The position numbers and the translations under genes are program-made. Positions 34,033 through 45,299 of a stretch of 64,000 nt of DNA are shown one piece after another. A model generated the notes under the pieces. The model was given only the letters and a program-made list of their open reading frames with translations. It searched no databases and had not been told where the DNA came from. Position 1 is the stretch's first letter. Each line of letters opens with the position of its first letter. The stretch is from positions 18,481,001 through 18,545,000 of the forward strand of contig CM055318.2 in assembly GCA_029255685.2 (NCBI GenBank), read 5' to 3'. This stretch comes from Silene conica. Taxonomy: Eukaryota > Streptophyta > Magnoliopsida > Caryophyllales > Caryophyllaceae.

Positions 34033-36515
34033 CTACAACTTAGGAACACATCTAATTCCCATGGAATGAATGTGCCCTTCATGCTTATCACGTGGTAATG
34101 CTTTAGTGAGAGGATCAGCTATGTTGTCATCCGTAGCGATCTTATCAATTAAAATCTCCTTTTGCTCCACGTAATCTCTGATTAGATGAGCTTTCCGTTG
34201 TACATGCATAGCCTTGTGGCTAGACTTATGCTCCTTAGCTTGGAAGATGACACCTTTATTATCACAATAAACGGTGATTGGGTCATTCGAACTAGGCACT
34301 ACTGATAGTCCTTGTAAGAATTGACGCATCCATATTGCTTCTTTAGCTGCTTCTGAGGCGGCATAGTACTCGGACTCAGTCGTAGAATCTGATGTAACAC
34401 TCTGTTTAGAACTTTTCCAGCTGACAGCAGCGCCATTAAGAGTAAAAACGAATCCAGACTGAGATTTCGAGTCATCTCGATCCGTTTGGAAGCTAGCATC
34501 TGTGTAACCCGTGGCGCAGAGCGTTGAGTCACCTCCATAAGTCAATCCCCAATCTTTAGTCCTCCGTAGGTACTTAAGAATGTTTTTCACGGCCATCCAG
34601 TGTTGTTCACCTGGATGAGCTTGGAATCGACTGGTCATACTCAATGCATATGCAACGTCTGGACGTGTGCATATCATGGCATACATGATCGATCCTATTG
34701 CCGAAGCATAAGGAATCCGACTCATACGCTCTTTCTCTTCCAATGTCTTAGCTTCTTGAGACTTGCTCAGGTGAAGCCCAGTAGTCATAGGAAGGAACCC
34801 TTTCTTGGAGTTCGTCATGCTGAATCTCTCTAAAATCTTATCTATATAAGACTCCTGACTGAGAGACAACATCCGTCGTGATCTACCCCTGTAGATACGG
34901 ATGCCCAAAATTCTTTGTGCCTCTCCCAGATCTTTCATCTGGAAATGGTTTTTCAACCATGCTTTAACCGAAGAAAGGAGAGGCATGTCATTCCCAATCA
35001 AGAGTATGTCATCGACATACAATACTAGGAATACAATTTTGCTCCCACTCGACTTGATATAGAGACATGGTTCCTCGACTGATTGAACGAATCCATTCTC
35101 TTTTATCACTTGGTCGAAGCGATGATTCCAACTCCGCGATGCTTGCTTAAGTCCATAGATGGAACGCTTAAGCTTGCAAACCTTCTTAGGATGTGCTGGA
35201 TCAATAAAACCCTCGGGTTGTACCATGTACAACTCTTCCTCCAAATAACCGTTTAAGAAGGCGGTTTTAACGTCCATTTGCCATATTTCATAGTCATGAA
35301 ATGCGGCTATCGCTAAGATAATCCGAATGGAACGTAGCATGACTACGGGTGCAAAGATCTCATCGTAGTGCAAGCCTGGCACTTGGGTGAAACCTTTAGC
35401 AACTAGTCTTGCCTTATGGATGTCTTGTTTACCTTCCACGACATGCTTTATCTTGTAAAGCCATTTGCATTGAAGGGGGCGTACCTTTGCAGGTAGGTCC
35501 ACAAGATCCCACACGTTGTTCTCATACATGGAGTCCATCTCGGATTGCATGGCTTCTAGCCATAGCTTTGAGTCAGAACTGGTCATGGCACCTTTATAGG
35601 TTGAGGGTTCATTACCCTCTAGGAGTAAGACGTCATCCATATCATGTTCCTCGACCATACCAATGTATCTGTCCGGAGGAATGAAGACTCTTCCCGACCT
35701 CCTAGGTTCCTCAGGAATATCTACCGCAGCCTCGGTTGAAGGAACTGTTTCCTCCAATGGTTGCTCGGTAGTTGGTTCTTGAACCTCCGATAAATCGAAG
35801 GTTCTATTACTCGACTTGTTCTCGAGAAATTCTTTCTCTAAGAACGTCGCACTAGCCGCAACAAAAACACGTTGTTCGGTTGGCGAGTAGAAGTAATGAC
35901 CAAAAGTTCCCTTTGGATAGCCTATAAAGTATGTCTTGACCGATCGCGGGCCGAGCTTATCCTCGTGTCTCCACTTGACATAAGCCTCGCAGCCCCAAAC
36001 CCAAATAAAGGACAAGTTAGGGACCGTTCCCTTCCATAATTCGAATGGAGTCTTGTCAACAGCTTTAGACGGACTTCGGTTAAGAATTAGAGCGGCCGAC
36101 AAAAGAGCATAGCCCCACAATGAATCAGGCACAACGGTGTGACTCATCATGGATCGAACCATATCAAGTAGAGTTCGATTTCTCCGTTCGGACACACCAT
36201 TTAATTGTGGTGTTCCAGGTGGAGTCAACTGTAGCACGATGCCACAGTCTTTAAGGTGTTGATCAAACTCGTGTGAAAGATATTCACCACCACGATCAGA
36301 ACGTAGTGCTTTAATCTTTCTTCCCAGCTGGTTCTGTACCCGATTCTGGTATTCTTTGAACTTGTCAAAGGATTCACTTTTATGTTTCATTAAGTAGACA
36401 TAGCCATATCTACTCAAATCATCCGTGAAAGTGATGAAATACCTATAGCCTTCTCGTGCGTTGATCGACATAGGGCCACATACGTCCGTATATATGAGTC
36501 CTAATAGGTCGGCAG
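34033..36515 (-). mobile_element. copia pol region: integrase, RT and RNase H
   Basis: A long frame of about 825 codons. In order: integrase core (DVCGPM, FTDDLSRYGYVYL, LRSDRGGEY, GVSERRNRTLLDM), reverse transcriptase (KARLVAKGFTQ, QMDVKTAFLNG, catalytic YVDDILL) and RNase H (GYTDASFQTD, TESEYYA, YCDNKGVI). Domain order integrase before RT defines Ty1/copia. The frame is uninterrupted, but it is only the downstream part of a polyprotein. Confidence 0.92.
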
Positions 36516-37681
36516 CGCTCAAAATGATAGTTGATTATGATCTCACGGATCATAAATGGTTAAAGCGTTTATACGACCTTCGACAAAAATGGTGTCCAGC
36601 ATTTAGTCTTGACATATTTTCTGCTGGGGTTAGATCGACGCAAAGAAGCGAAAGTACAAATAGTGTTATCCGTAAGGTATCTTGTAAGACCATGACATTA
36701 ACTCGTCTAGTTCACCATGTACAAAAAGTCGCTGAACGATGGCGCTCTAAAGAGCGAAAGATGGACTTTCGTTGTAAGATGGGAAAACCAGTGTATGCGG
36801 CTCGAGATAATGAGATTTTGAGGCAAGCAGCTGAGGTTTATACTCTTGCAATTTTTGATGAGTTTAAAAAAGAGTTTTATGATACATTACACTTGGTAGC
36901 GAAAGGATTTAGTCATGATGGTGTTCATTACGTTCATCTTTTACAACAAGAGACAAAGATGGTTGATTTCGTCGTTAAGTTTAATCCGTTGTGTGGTTCG
37001 GTGACATGTTCATGTAAAAACTTTGAGTCAAAGGGTTTATTATGCTCTCATGCTCTGAAAGTTCTAAACTTACATGGAGTGAGTCTCATTACTTCTAATT
37101 ACATACTCAAAAGGTGGACAAAATATGTGAAAAGGGAGGCAATGAAAGTTGGAAGCAATAGTTTGAGTGAGGGAGCTTTAAAACCGTCTGTGACACTTAT
37201 GAGAAATCATTTGTTACACAAGGCTTACAAAGCCATAAACCAAAGTGTACTAGATGTCAATGGGGTTGAGATTGCAGAAAAGTATTTATCAGCTTGGGTA
37301 AAAGAGATTGAAAATCATGTTGCAGAAATTAATATATCTAGTGATGGTAGTTTAAGCTCGGACGACGATGGAAATTGTGATATCAATAGCGATAAAAATC
37401 ATATTCCACAGGTGAAGAATCCCACTAAGAGAAGACCAGTGGGTGAATCAAATGCCAGACTAAAATGGGCTTTTGAGAAGAGAAAAAAATCGACGAATAG
37501 AAAACATGTCGGTAAGTTATAACTCGAAGTCCTAGCATTTTCATTATTAATGATTGTCTATTCTTATAGCAGAGCTTTATAGTGTATGATGATGATGACA
37601 ATTGCTGAACAAGTAATTGTTTGCTTAAGTGCTCAAACTAATTTGGACTTTTTGCTATTTTTATTTGCAGGCAACAATTGA
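36516..37681 (+). pseudogene. FAR1-RELATED SEQUENCE (FRS), 3' part
   Basis: Encodes the C-terminal third of an FHY3/FAR1-type protein, a transcription-factor family domesticated from Mutator-like transposase. Visible parts: the end of the MULE transposase-like domain (YDLTDHKWLKRLYDLRQKWC, FSAGVRSTQRSESTN), then a SWIM zinc finger with CSC and CSH (CSCKNFESKGLLCSHALKV), then an acidic Ser/Asp tail and a basic end. A GTAAGT donor after 37511 and a TTTGCAG acceptor before 37671 give a tiny last exon ending in TGA at 37681. The N-terminal FAR1 DNA-binding domain and most of the transposase domain are absent, because copia sequence takes over at about 36515. The remaining frame is open, so truncation was probably recent. 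A whole MULE transposase of the same type is the alternative source. Confidence 0.82.
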
Positions 37682-38099
37682 GACTTCTTAAGCATTAATG
37701 AACTGAAGAGTAGTAGAGTTGTGTTTTGAGTTAATTTAGAATTTTTCAATAGCTAATTTTTTATTACCAATACTCATTAGTGTTATTTGTTTAAGTTATT
37801 TATCAAGTTTTATCATTCCTCATAGTTTTTCATGTACTTTGAGACAATTAGTTTTTCAAGTTATTATTATAAAGTAACAGAGTAGTAATTTCTGTACACT
37901 TAGAATCCTTTAATGCTACCTACATTCATATGTTGATATTGACGCAGGGACCAATTTGCAATTTCTGAAAGTAAAAAGTATACAGGGACCAATGTACAAT
38001 TTGTAATTGTTAAAAGTAAAAAAACGGTTGAATTGAAAGATAATATAGAGCAGGGATATGAGAATCTTATTTGTTAGGCAAATATTTTATTGAGCAAAA
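37682..38099. other. 3' flank of FRS remnant
   Basis: No gene is recognised. The phrase GGGACCAAT-TGCAATTT/TACAATTT occurs twice, near 37947 and 37984. Confidence 0.4.
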
Positions 38100-38148
38100 T
38101 CCTCCTATTTTAATTAAGACATGGCAATTTAAATAATTTTTATTGGTT

Positions 38149-38175
38149 GGTAACACCACATCATTTTAATGACGT
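38149..38175. repeat. 26-bp imperfect palindrome
   Basis: CACCACATCATTTT and AATGACGTGGTG form a near-perfect inverted repeat with almost no loop. It lies about 50 bases inside the candidate Helitron 5' end. Confidence 0.6.
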
Positions 38176-38204
38176 GGTGTTTACGTAATACTAGAAATTT
38201 GCTG

Positions 38205-38342
38205 CTATATTAGGAACTACCGTCTAATATATCTCCTAAATAAGAGAAACTAAATAACCAAAAGATAATACAATAACTAAATATTATGTACGAGATACGG
38301 TGAATAATATGGAGTATAATATCATAGAATATTTCCTCAATA
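38205..38342 (-). repeat. 138-bp direct repeat, right copy (LTR piece)
   Basis: Matches 31682-31819 in the same orientation over its whole length with few differences, then stops at both sides. No primer-binding site or polyprotein flanks it, so it is an isolated LTR fragment. Confidence 0.8.
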
Positions 38343-39065
38343 TATCTCATGCATATTAAGACGAATTTATTGTCCTCGTGAATTGGTTTTACTTATTTGA
38401 GTGATGATCTTATTTGAACAATATGACGAGTTCTGATCCAACATATTATTAACAGATTTTTGAATTATGGTGTATACAATTGGTAAGCAAAATTTATGTA
38501 ATGCCTACGAAGCGTTTGATGAATTGGTCCAAACAAAAAAAATACTGCTTTCCTTTCATAATATGTCCTTGGCCATTTTTTACTGACACCATACTATGTA
38601 TATAAAGGTGTTATAGTGTTTATTTCATGGAGAATTATACTCATAGTAGTTTTATTTAGAGGACGGTATATACTATTTACCTGATTTTGCTGAGATTTGT
38701 TTCTTAAATAAATCATTGTTTTTCACCCTTTTTCGGGTTGATGTTAATCGTATGTATTGAATTGGAGCTGCCAATTTAGGTACAAAAAGTTGCGTTGGAT
38801 GCAAATAAAATTTGTTTGTGAGCAATTTCTAGGGTTATACTCCGTACTTGATTTAATTTATCATCAAAATAGAATATTTTGGAACAAGTTGATTTAAAAA
38901 GAGGGATTTATAAGTTATTTTATGTTGTAGCATCCATCCATGAAACTATGAAAGGGTTTGAAACAACAATGCCACTGAATATGGAGAAGAAATAGACATT
39001 TCCCCTTATGATTAGTTTAGTTATAGGTTTACTTCTTGTAGTAACATGTTTCAACAATTCAACAT

Positions 39066-40920
39066 GTGGTTACTTTCTTCATTGCACTGCACACTATCAA
39101 TGCATTTATATCTCATTATTTTACGTCGTCGAATCAAACAAACTCAATCTTTCTCGAAAATACTATCCCTAGAACTTCCTCTCCCCCTTACATCACCTGC
39201 ACCTCCTCCGCTCCCTCGATTTGCGTATTTAATTTTCGGTCCACGGGTGATGCTAAGAAGCTACGGGGAATGCTTCGTGCTTTTTATTACATACCTGAGG
39301 AATCAATATATTGTGCACTTGGATTTAGAGGCTTCGCCGCAGGAAAGACTTGTGCTTGCTTATTGGATTGATCAGCAACCCCTTTTTGTCAGTGTTGAGA
39401 ATGTTCATATGATCACTAAAGCAAACATTGTGACTTATAGAGGGCCAACTATGGTTTCGACCACACTTCATGCTTGTGCCATTTTCTTGAAAAAATATAA
39501 GAATTGGAATTGGTTTATCAATCTCAGTGCTTCTGATTATCCTTTGGTGACCCAGGATTATTAGTTTTATTCCAATTCATTTGGTAATTTTCTTGGAGTA
39601 AGGATGGTGGAATTGTTCTATTTAATGATCATATAAACTCTTGCAGATCTTATGCACATGTTTTCAAAATTGGATCTGAAGCTGAACTTTATTTAGTACA
39701 CCGGGAAGTTAGGTTGGAAAGAGTAAGTTCAATTGTATTGTATTTGTTCCTGCCTGTTGTACGAGTATGATAAAGTATGCAGCTTTGAGACGATTTCTTG
39801 ATGTTTGACTGTATATATGATGCAGGTGGAAGAGCTTTGCCTTTGATGATAGATCCCGGGTTTACTCTACAAAAAAGATCTGATATTTTTTGGGTTCAAC
39901 CTAAAATAACTATGCCTACATCATTTAAGTTGTTTACTGGTTAGTTCTTCTCTATTTTGCTGATTGCTAGAAGCCTAGAATTGAGTTTTTGGTTTAGATC
40001 TTAGCTAGGAACTTGAAATAATTCGTTTGTGTTTGGGGTTACTATTGAAATGCTGATCTTGTTTTTCGTGATAATCAAGGATTAATGCTGTCTCAAACCA
40101 TTTAGTGTACATGTTACCTTTCGTCAGAGGGAATGAAAAAAAAGAATCAGGCAATGATCTAACTCACATTTTGCACACGAACACTCATTTTTATATAGTT
40201 TTATCAAACATTGAGCAGTCCATCTCACATTCGAAAATTGTGAGATATACAATTTATAAAAAATACTGAGTGAACGTAGTGGTCACATAAAACATAATGT
40301 GCAACTAAAACACACATGAAGTTCCCCACTTATTAATTAGGTCTGTGGGTTTTGATTCATCATCTATTGATAATTTGTTTTGTGATAGTGCTAACATACA
40401 ACAATTTGCAGGTTTGGCGTGGATGGTTCTTTAACATGATTTTGTAGAGTATGAGTATCTCATTTGGGGATGGGATAACCTACCCAAAACCTTGCTCATG
40501 TACTACAGAAACTTTGTTTCTTCCCCGAAAGGCTACTTTTATACTGTCATTTGCAATGCACCCAATTTTGCAAAAACCGTTGTCAATCACGATCTTCATT
40601 ACATTGCTTGGGATGTACCTCCCACGCAACATCCAGACTCTCTCACCATGAATGACTATGAAAAAATGATAAACACAAATGCTGCATTTGGTCGAAAGTT
40701 CAGGCAAGTTGATCCCGTATTGGATAAAATTGATCTAGAATTACTAGACCGTAAAAATGGAAGTTTTACTCCTGGTCGTTGGTGTGTTAGTCAGTCACAT
40801 TGTGCTTGAGTTGGGAATCCCGACAAGGTTAAGCAAGGAGGCCCCGGAGCTAAAAGGCTTCAGCAGCTTATATCTTCAATAGTTTATTCGGAAGCATTTC
40901 AAGCAAATCAATGTAAATAG
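39066..40920 (+). pseudogene. GT14 glycosyltransferase (GlcAT14-like) pseudogene
   Basis: Decayed copy of a plant GT14 enzyme, Golgi type II proteins that include beta-glucuronosyltransferases acting on arabinogalactan proteins. Four exon-like blocks: about 39066-39560 (PRFAYLIF, then RNQYIVHLDLEASPQERL and NLSASDYPLVTQD), 39648-39721 (LMHMFSKLDLKLNFI), 39826-39939 (LPLMIDPGFTLQKRSDIFWV and PTSFKLFTG) and 40412-40920 (GWDNLPKTLLMYYRNFVSSP, HDLHYIAWDVPP, FGRKFRQVDPVLDKID, then GAKRLQQLI and a final QANQCK). Defects: two compensating frameshifts near 39240 and 39300, an in-frame TAG near 39697, a TAA near 40433 and a TGA near 40808. The first intron's donor also looks lost. Introns are retained, so this is not a retrocopy. 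Intact paralogues must lie elsewhere. Confidence 0.88.
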
Positions 40921-42160
40921 ATTCTTGGGAATCTTTGGAGACACTTACGATTGCTGAATAAAGGTGTAAGTGAAACAAGGTGTTGTATGGATATAGACTT
41001 GGATAGATGGGGTGTTCATCTACGAACTTGAGAAGATGCCTCATATGTTAACCATCTGGTTGAGGCAAGTTTTTGAAGATGACAATGCGGATAAGCCATA
41101 AGAGAGGCTGAGTTTCTTAATGTCGTCGGAGGTAATGCTTCATAATTGTTTGGTAGATTCTTTATACAATACATATAATTTGACGTTCTTGAATTACTCT
41201 AGATAATGCTCCATTAATGTATGAATTTTCACCTTTGAAATAACCCCTATGAATCTATCCTGACATAATACTGTTTCAGTCTATGATCATTTAATAACTT
41301 CAACTCCACTTCTTCATGAATTTTATTTTATGAATGCTCAATCATTCTTGACAAATTTTTTCCTTGGAAAAAACATGAGTTGTGGATCCCGGCTTCAATA
41401 TTAATCTTTGAATCATTCTTTGTGGCCTAATCTTAGTCATTACACCATAAATGAAGCAAATATGGTCCTGAGATGTGTTGTCGTGATAACCTTCTGGTTT
41501 ATGAAAGCGGTTCTGATACGTGGTCAGGTGTTCCGGTCTCATATAATTGTATGCAATTGCGAACTGCAAAGTGAAAACTAATCACTGAACAAAAATTCTT
41601 GTTTATCGTCTTATAATGGTGAGGGCATGCTTAGTTATATAATATTGTTATGTATCATAGGATTTATTTGAGTGTTAGGCATTCAACCAAGGTCAATGGT
41701 TAGGATAATTATGAGGTAAATAGAGACTGAGAGCTATTAATTTTGTAGTTTAGCTAATCTCATACGGCGCATCAGCACCATAAGGTCGTTGTACATTGTA
41801 CAATAGTCCGAGGCAATAATTTGTGGAATAATTGGAGCTGATAGAGAATAAAACGCTGTCTCTTATAGAAAGATCAAACACTGGACTATTCAAATAATCA
41901 AGTGTTCTTTGTTTATTTAAGAATCTCCTTCATCAGCGACTTACATGAATACACTATCCATGGCATCAATTTTAGTAATCTTTTGCCTGTTGATTATCTT
42001 ATCACTAAATTTTTTTGTATCAGGTAAAGAAGATGCATTTAATACTAAAATTAGCATGTAATTGTACGTAATAATGATTCTAAGTTAATTGTTGTTGTTT
42101 GTTGTCGCTTAAAGCCTTGTTGTAGGGGGTATGAAGGACATTGGTGTTTTATAGGAGGAA
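40921..42160. other. Spacer after GT14 pseudogene
   Basis: No convincing gene is recognised. Short frames here show no family motif. The first few hundred bases may be former 3' UTR of the GT14 copy. Confidence 0.4.
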
Positions 42161-42169
42161 GATGGTTAT

Positions 42170-42864
42170 TGTTCGACTAAGGATCAGTCTACGAATTGCA
42201 CCTTCATGAGAATTAGTGAGCTTGATAACAAAGCTTTCGTCGTCGAAGCGGATTTCCATTTACAGCTGTACAAAAAATATAAGTAAAACAATTCCATAGT
42301 CAAACAATTCTCAACCATATGTATGTGTAAAATAGAGTTTAAGAGATATTAGAAATTAAATTTCGATAGTAACTAACCTGTACACGGATGGTTCTATATG
42401 GACAGCTTGAGTCTGAAAACAAAAAAAATTCTCGACAATCGGAATTTCTGTTCAATTGTTCCATTCTTGCATATACTTCACGAAGAGTATAAATACCTTT
42501 TCATATTGATAACGTGTGTAATTTGACCCCAATTCACACTGTTGCGCCGCACTATAATATTTTTAAAATTTTTTAATAAAAGATCCTTTAAACTAATATG
42601 TGATAAAAGAAATGCATAATACTACAATTGGTCATACCTTTCGTAAACCGAGAGCATCAATTGGTAAAAATGTCCTACCGGTTTCACATGTAATTGGCGG
42701 AAAACGTTCTACAAATCGAGCTGCTTCTGCATCGTTTGAGAGATCTAATTCAACAATATTTGATGTAGACCTGATTACCATTTCAAAAACTTGCGATCCT
42801 CATCTAACTTCCTAGCGTATGGCTAGATTGTTAATTTTACATTCTCTGCCTTCATGAGATACGT
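42170..42864 (-). pseudogene. Unrecognised split-gene fragment
   Basis: Three or four exon-like blocks read on the minus strand. The first (42864-42638) ends VELDLSNDAEAARFVERF...TFLPIDALGLRK at AAAG/GTATGA. Further on, CELGSNYTRYQYEK ends at a possible donor GTATTTATA, and TQAVHIEPSVY (about 42412-42378) lies between a TTTTCAG acceptor and a GTTAGT donor. The last block (from about 42270) opens after TTGTACAG. The protein-like composition and splice signals suggest a real gene fragment, but stops occur in the first block and no block starts with a good Met. I do not recognise the family. Confidence 0.4.
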
Positions 42865-42869
42865 CTGAA

Positions 42870-43690
42870 AAAAATGAAAAGTGGTGGGTTTAAACTAAAG
42901 AAATAATATGGAAATAATAATACAAAACTTTTGCAAGTGAGAAATAAGTACCCATTACACTTCTTTTTTCTCAGAAATATCTGAACCTATATTTCATAAC
43001 CTATATTTCAGAACCTCTATCAACCTACAAATTATATAGTTGTGAAAAATGCTTTTAGATTGTAATGTATTAACATCAGTATCGATAGTTAGTAGATGTC
43101 GTCTACACGAGCGTCCTTCTAAGCATTGTATATGCTGAAATTTAGATACGTTTCAGCTAACTATGTCACGTAAACTTAAAAGTTCTATAGTAAGCCATCA
43201 AATATATCCTGCTTTGCAGGTGACGTATAAGCATACATCCTTCTAACAACTATATACGTTCATATTTGAACACATTTTAGTTAACTATTTGACATAGACT
43301 TCAAATTACCTCAGACAATTGAGTATATTAGATTATGGTATCCATGTTAGTATACCAGTGACATCTTTTCATGCATAAACATTACAGTAAACAATACCCT
43401 GAAGACTTATTAATACACAAACGCCGGACACGAGATAACACCTGAAATTGAACCTCGATTAATTTCAAATGACAACTTGGCATCTACGAACATTATGATA
43501 TCAAAGTTAAATGTTAATAAAATATAAGGGATACAATAATTTTATAATATATTCCTTGTCTGTTTTATGTATGCTTAATTGTATATGAAAAAAATTAAAA
43601 GCGTCAATATTTTTACCGTTTAACAACCTAAATAATATAATTTGATCAACCGCCAATACTACTGATGCAAAGCAAAAATTGTTAGATACT
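42870..43690. other. AT-rich spacer
   Basis: Nothing is identified between the gene fragment and the Helitron-like hairpin at 43691. Phrases around 43140 and 43255 are similar (CATATTTGAACACATTTTAG-like), suggesting an old local duplication. Confidence 0.4.
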
Positions 43691-43719
43691 GCGTGTTGCG
43701 CACGCGAAATTCCCACTAG

Positions 43720-44144
43720 TTATAAATAAACACTTACATTTTTCATTCATATTTAATCTTCTTGAATAAGAAGCATTAAGAGTTACAGGGTATATTTATT
43801 AAGGGGTATTTCGTTTACTCACGAGATTGATAACAATAATTAATTAAGAAAACTTTAGATTAGCATTGTGACTCCTTTTACGCACAAAAAGAAAATGAGA
43901 TTGATAATAATAAAAAAAAGGGATTTTTTTCTCAATCAAGAAAAAATTATATTGATCATCCTAATAGAACATAAACATTGAAATTGTCATTATAATATAA
44001 ATAAGGTGTAAGAAAACACTAAAAAAAGAAAGTAACTAAATGGGCAAGATAAAAGCTCTTCTTATTAGGGTAGCTTAACCCACATTTATGTCCTAAATTA
44101 CTTAATTAGTGATAAACTAATAATAGTAAAGGTTCAAATGACTT
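43720..44144 (-). other. 3' flank of KIN-like gene
   Basis: AT-rich, directly downstream of the KIN-like stop codon, so it should hold the 3' UTR. No other gene is seen. Confidence 0.4.
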
Positions 44145-45138
44145 TCATTTTTTCATTCCAGTGGCCTCCTTCACTGCTTCTGCGGCTCCTTCTGCCTTTG
44201 CTTGCAAATGTGTCCCAGCCTACACGTACATGACCAACATAATCAATATACTACGGAGAACGTGCAAAAATGTAACAAAAATGAACTGTTATTATATTTT
44301 TTTTCCGACTAATAGATGTGACTTCATGAGTCAAGATTTTAACCTTATTAAATTTAGACGGTTATTTTAACCTTATTAAATTTAGACAGGTTATTTTATT
44401 AATTTGTCAAATAGTTCCTCAAATTTTTTATCTATTACTTAGAACTATTAAGTTATTGGACATGTTATTTATAAATTCGGTCTCAATTTATGAAAATAAG
44501 AAATATCTACGTTAAACTTTTTTCTTCCCAAAAATCCAATAATGTATATTTAAATTCATATGTAGAACAATATTATACATCTTGGCAAGACTCCTTGGCA
44601 GATTGCGCAGCATCGCTAGCCTTGTCCATCATGGTGTGGGTCTTCTCCTATAAGAAAAATAGCATAATACATAAGCAATTCTAAAGTTAGAATTTACAGT
44701 TGTTTTTTTAAAATTCCGTCTCCCACTAAATTAATAAAAGATATTCATAAAAATAGAAATTAAATAAATATATTTCTTTCATTATGTTAGACGTCTCTCA
44801 ATAACGCTGTTGAGAGATGTCTCTCTAAAATTTTTGTGTAGAATTTAATGACAAAATTTTATTAGAATGTTATTTTTTCTATTCCTTTCAATTATTTACC
44901 TATTTTATTACAAAATTTTCTTTGTATGTAATAGGTATTTTAGTTAAGACTTAATAAACGATTAGGAAAACATAGACATTGTATAGAAAAATTTAAAATT
45001 GAGCCTTTTATTGAAAATATCGATAAAATGCACTCGTATATTTCAATATAGGTAATAATATTAAAGTTAAAAACAGTGAACCTTGGCTTGGCCCTTGGCC
45101 TCACCGGCTTGGTAGCTCATGTTGGTATTGCTGCTCAT
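44145..45138 (-). CDS. KIN1/KIN2-like small stress (LEA) protein
   Basis: A 66-residue hydrophilic protein of the plant KIN/cold-induced LEA type, whose members accumulate on cold, drought or ABA and probably protect membranes or proteins in the cytosol. Three exons: 45138-45082 (MSSNTNMSYQAGEAKGQAK), 44647-44579 (EKTHTMMDKASDAAQSAKES..) and 44219-44145 (AGTHLQAKAEGAAEAVKEAT.., then TGA). All phases are 0, with donors GTTCAC and GTATAA and acceptors TATAG and TGTAG. The length equals that of Arabidopsis KIN1/KIN2 as I recall it, and the QAGEAKGQAK start, KASDAAQSAKES middle and GMKK end are family hallmarks. It is Ala/Lys/Glu-rich and likely helical when bound. It looks intact. It is too small and too split for simple frame searches, so it could be missed by automatic annotation. 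Confidence 0.88.
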
Positions 45139-45242
45139 TTTCAACCTTTTTGAAAATTAAAGTGATCTTGGATTAATTTTGTGCGTAACTCTTTAATTAG
45201 TATAAAACGTTTTGATATTGAGCTTACACAAGTTACGAAGAG

Positions 45243-45282
45243 TATTTATAATTTTAGTGAGCTAACAAGCATTCGACACGTG
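45243..45282 (-). promoter_or_regulatory. TATA box and G-box/ABRE of the KIN-like gene
   Basis: TATAAATA on the minus strand (45250-45243) is about 105 bases upstream of the KIN-like ATG. CACGTG within GACACGTGTG (45277-45282) lies about 30 bases further upstream, the usual place for an ABA-responsive G-box. The site is seen directly; ABA or cold response is inferred from the family. Confidence 0.6.
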
Positions 45283-45299
45283 TGTAAGCATTATATGGA

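Larger units (their letters stand above)
32180..36515 (-). mobile_element. Ty1/copia element B, 3' part
   Basis: A minus-strand copia retrotransposon with, from right to left, integrase core, reverse transcriptase, RNase H, a long untranslated stretch, polypurine tract and one LTR. The gag and protease part and the second LTR are not here; the sequence changes to a FAR1-related gene near 36515. The single LTR allows no age estimate. The long open pol frame suggests it is fairly young, although the element as it stands is a fossil. Confidence 0.9.
38100..43719 (+). mobile_element. Possible gene-capturing Helitron
   Basis: The 3' end looks like a Helitron: a stem GCGTG/CACGC at 43691-43705, then CTAG at 43716-43719 followed by T. 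A candidate 5' end is TCCTCCTATTTTAATTAAG at 38100, preceded by A. If both are right, the 5.6 kb element carries an LTR piece, a GT14 pseudogene and an unrecognised gene fragment, as gene-capturing Helitrons do. The 3' end is moderately supported, the 5' end is a guess, and no Rep/helicase frame is present. Confidence 0.3.

Noticed and set aside
36516-37522. Reading the frame as an intact FAR1-like gene starting at 36461
   Set aside because: The first part of that frame is the complement of copia integrase sequence; real FRS similarity begins only near 36516, so it is a partial gene.
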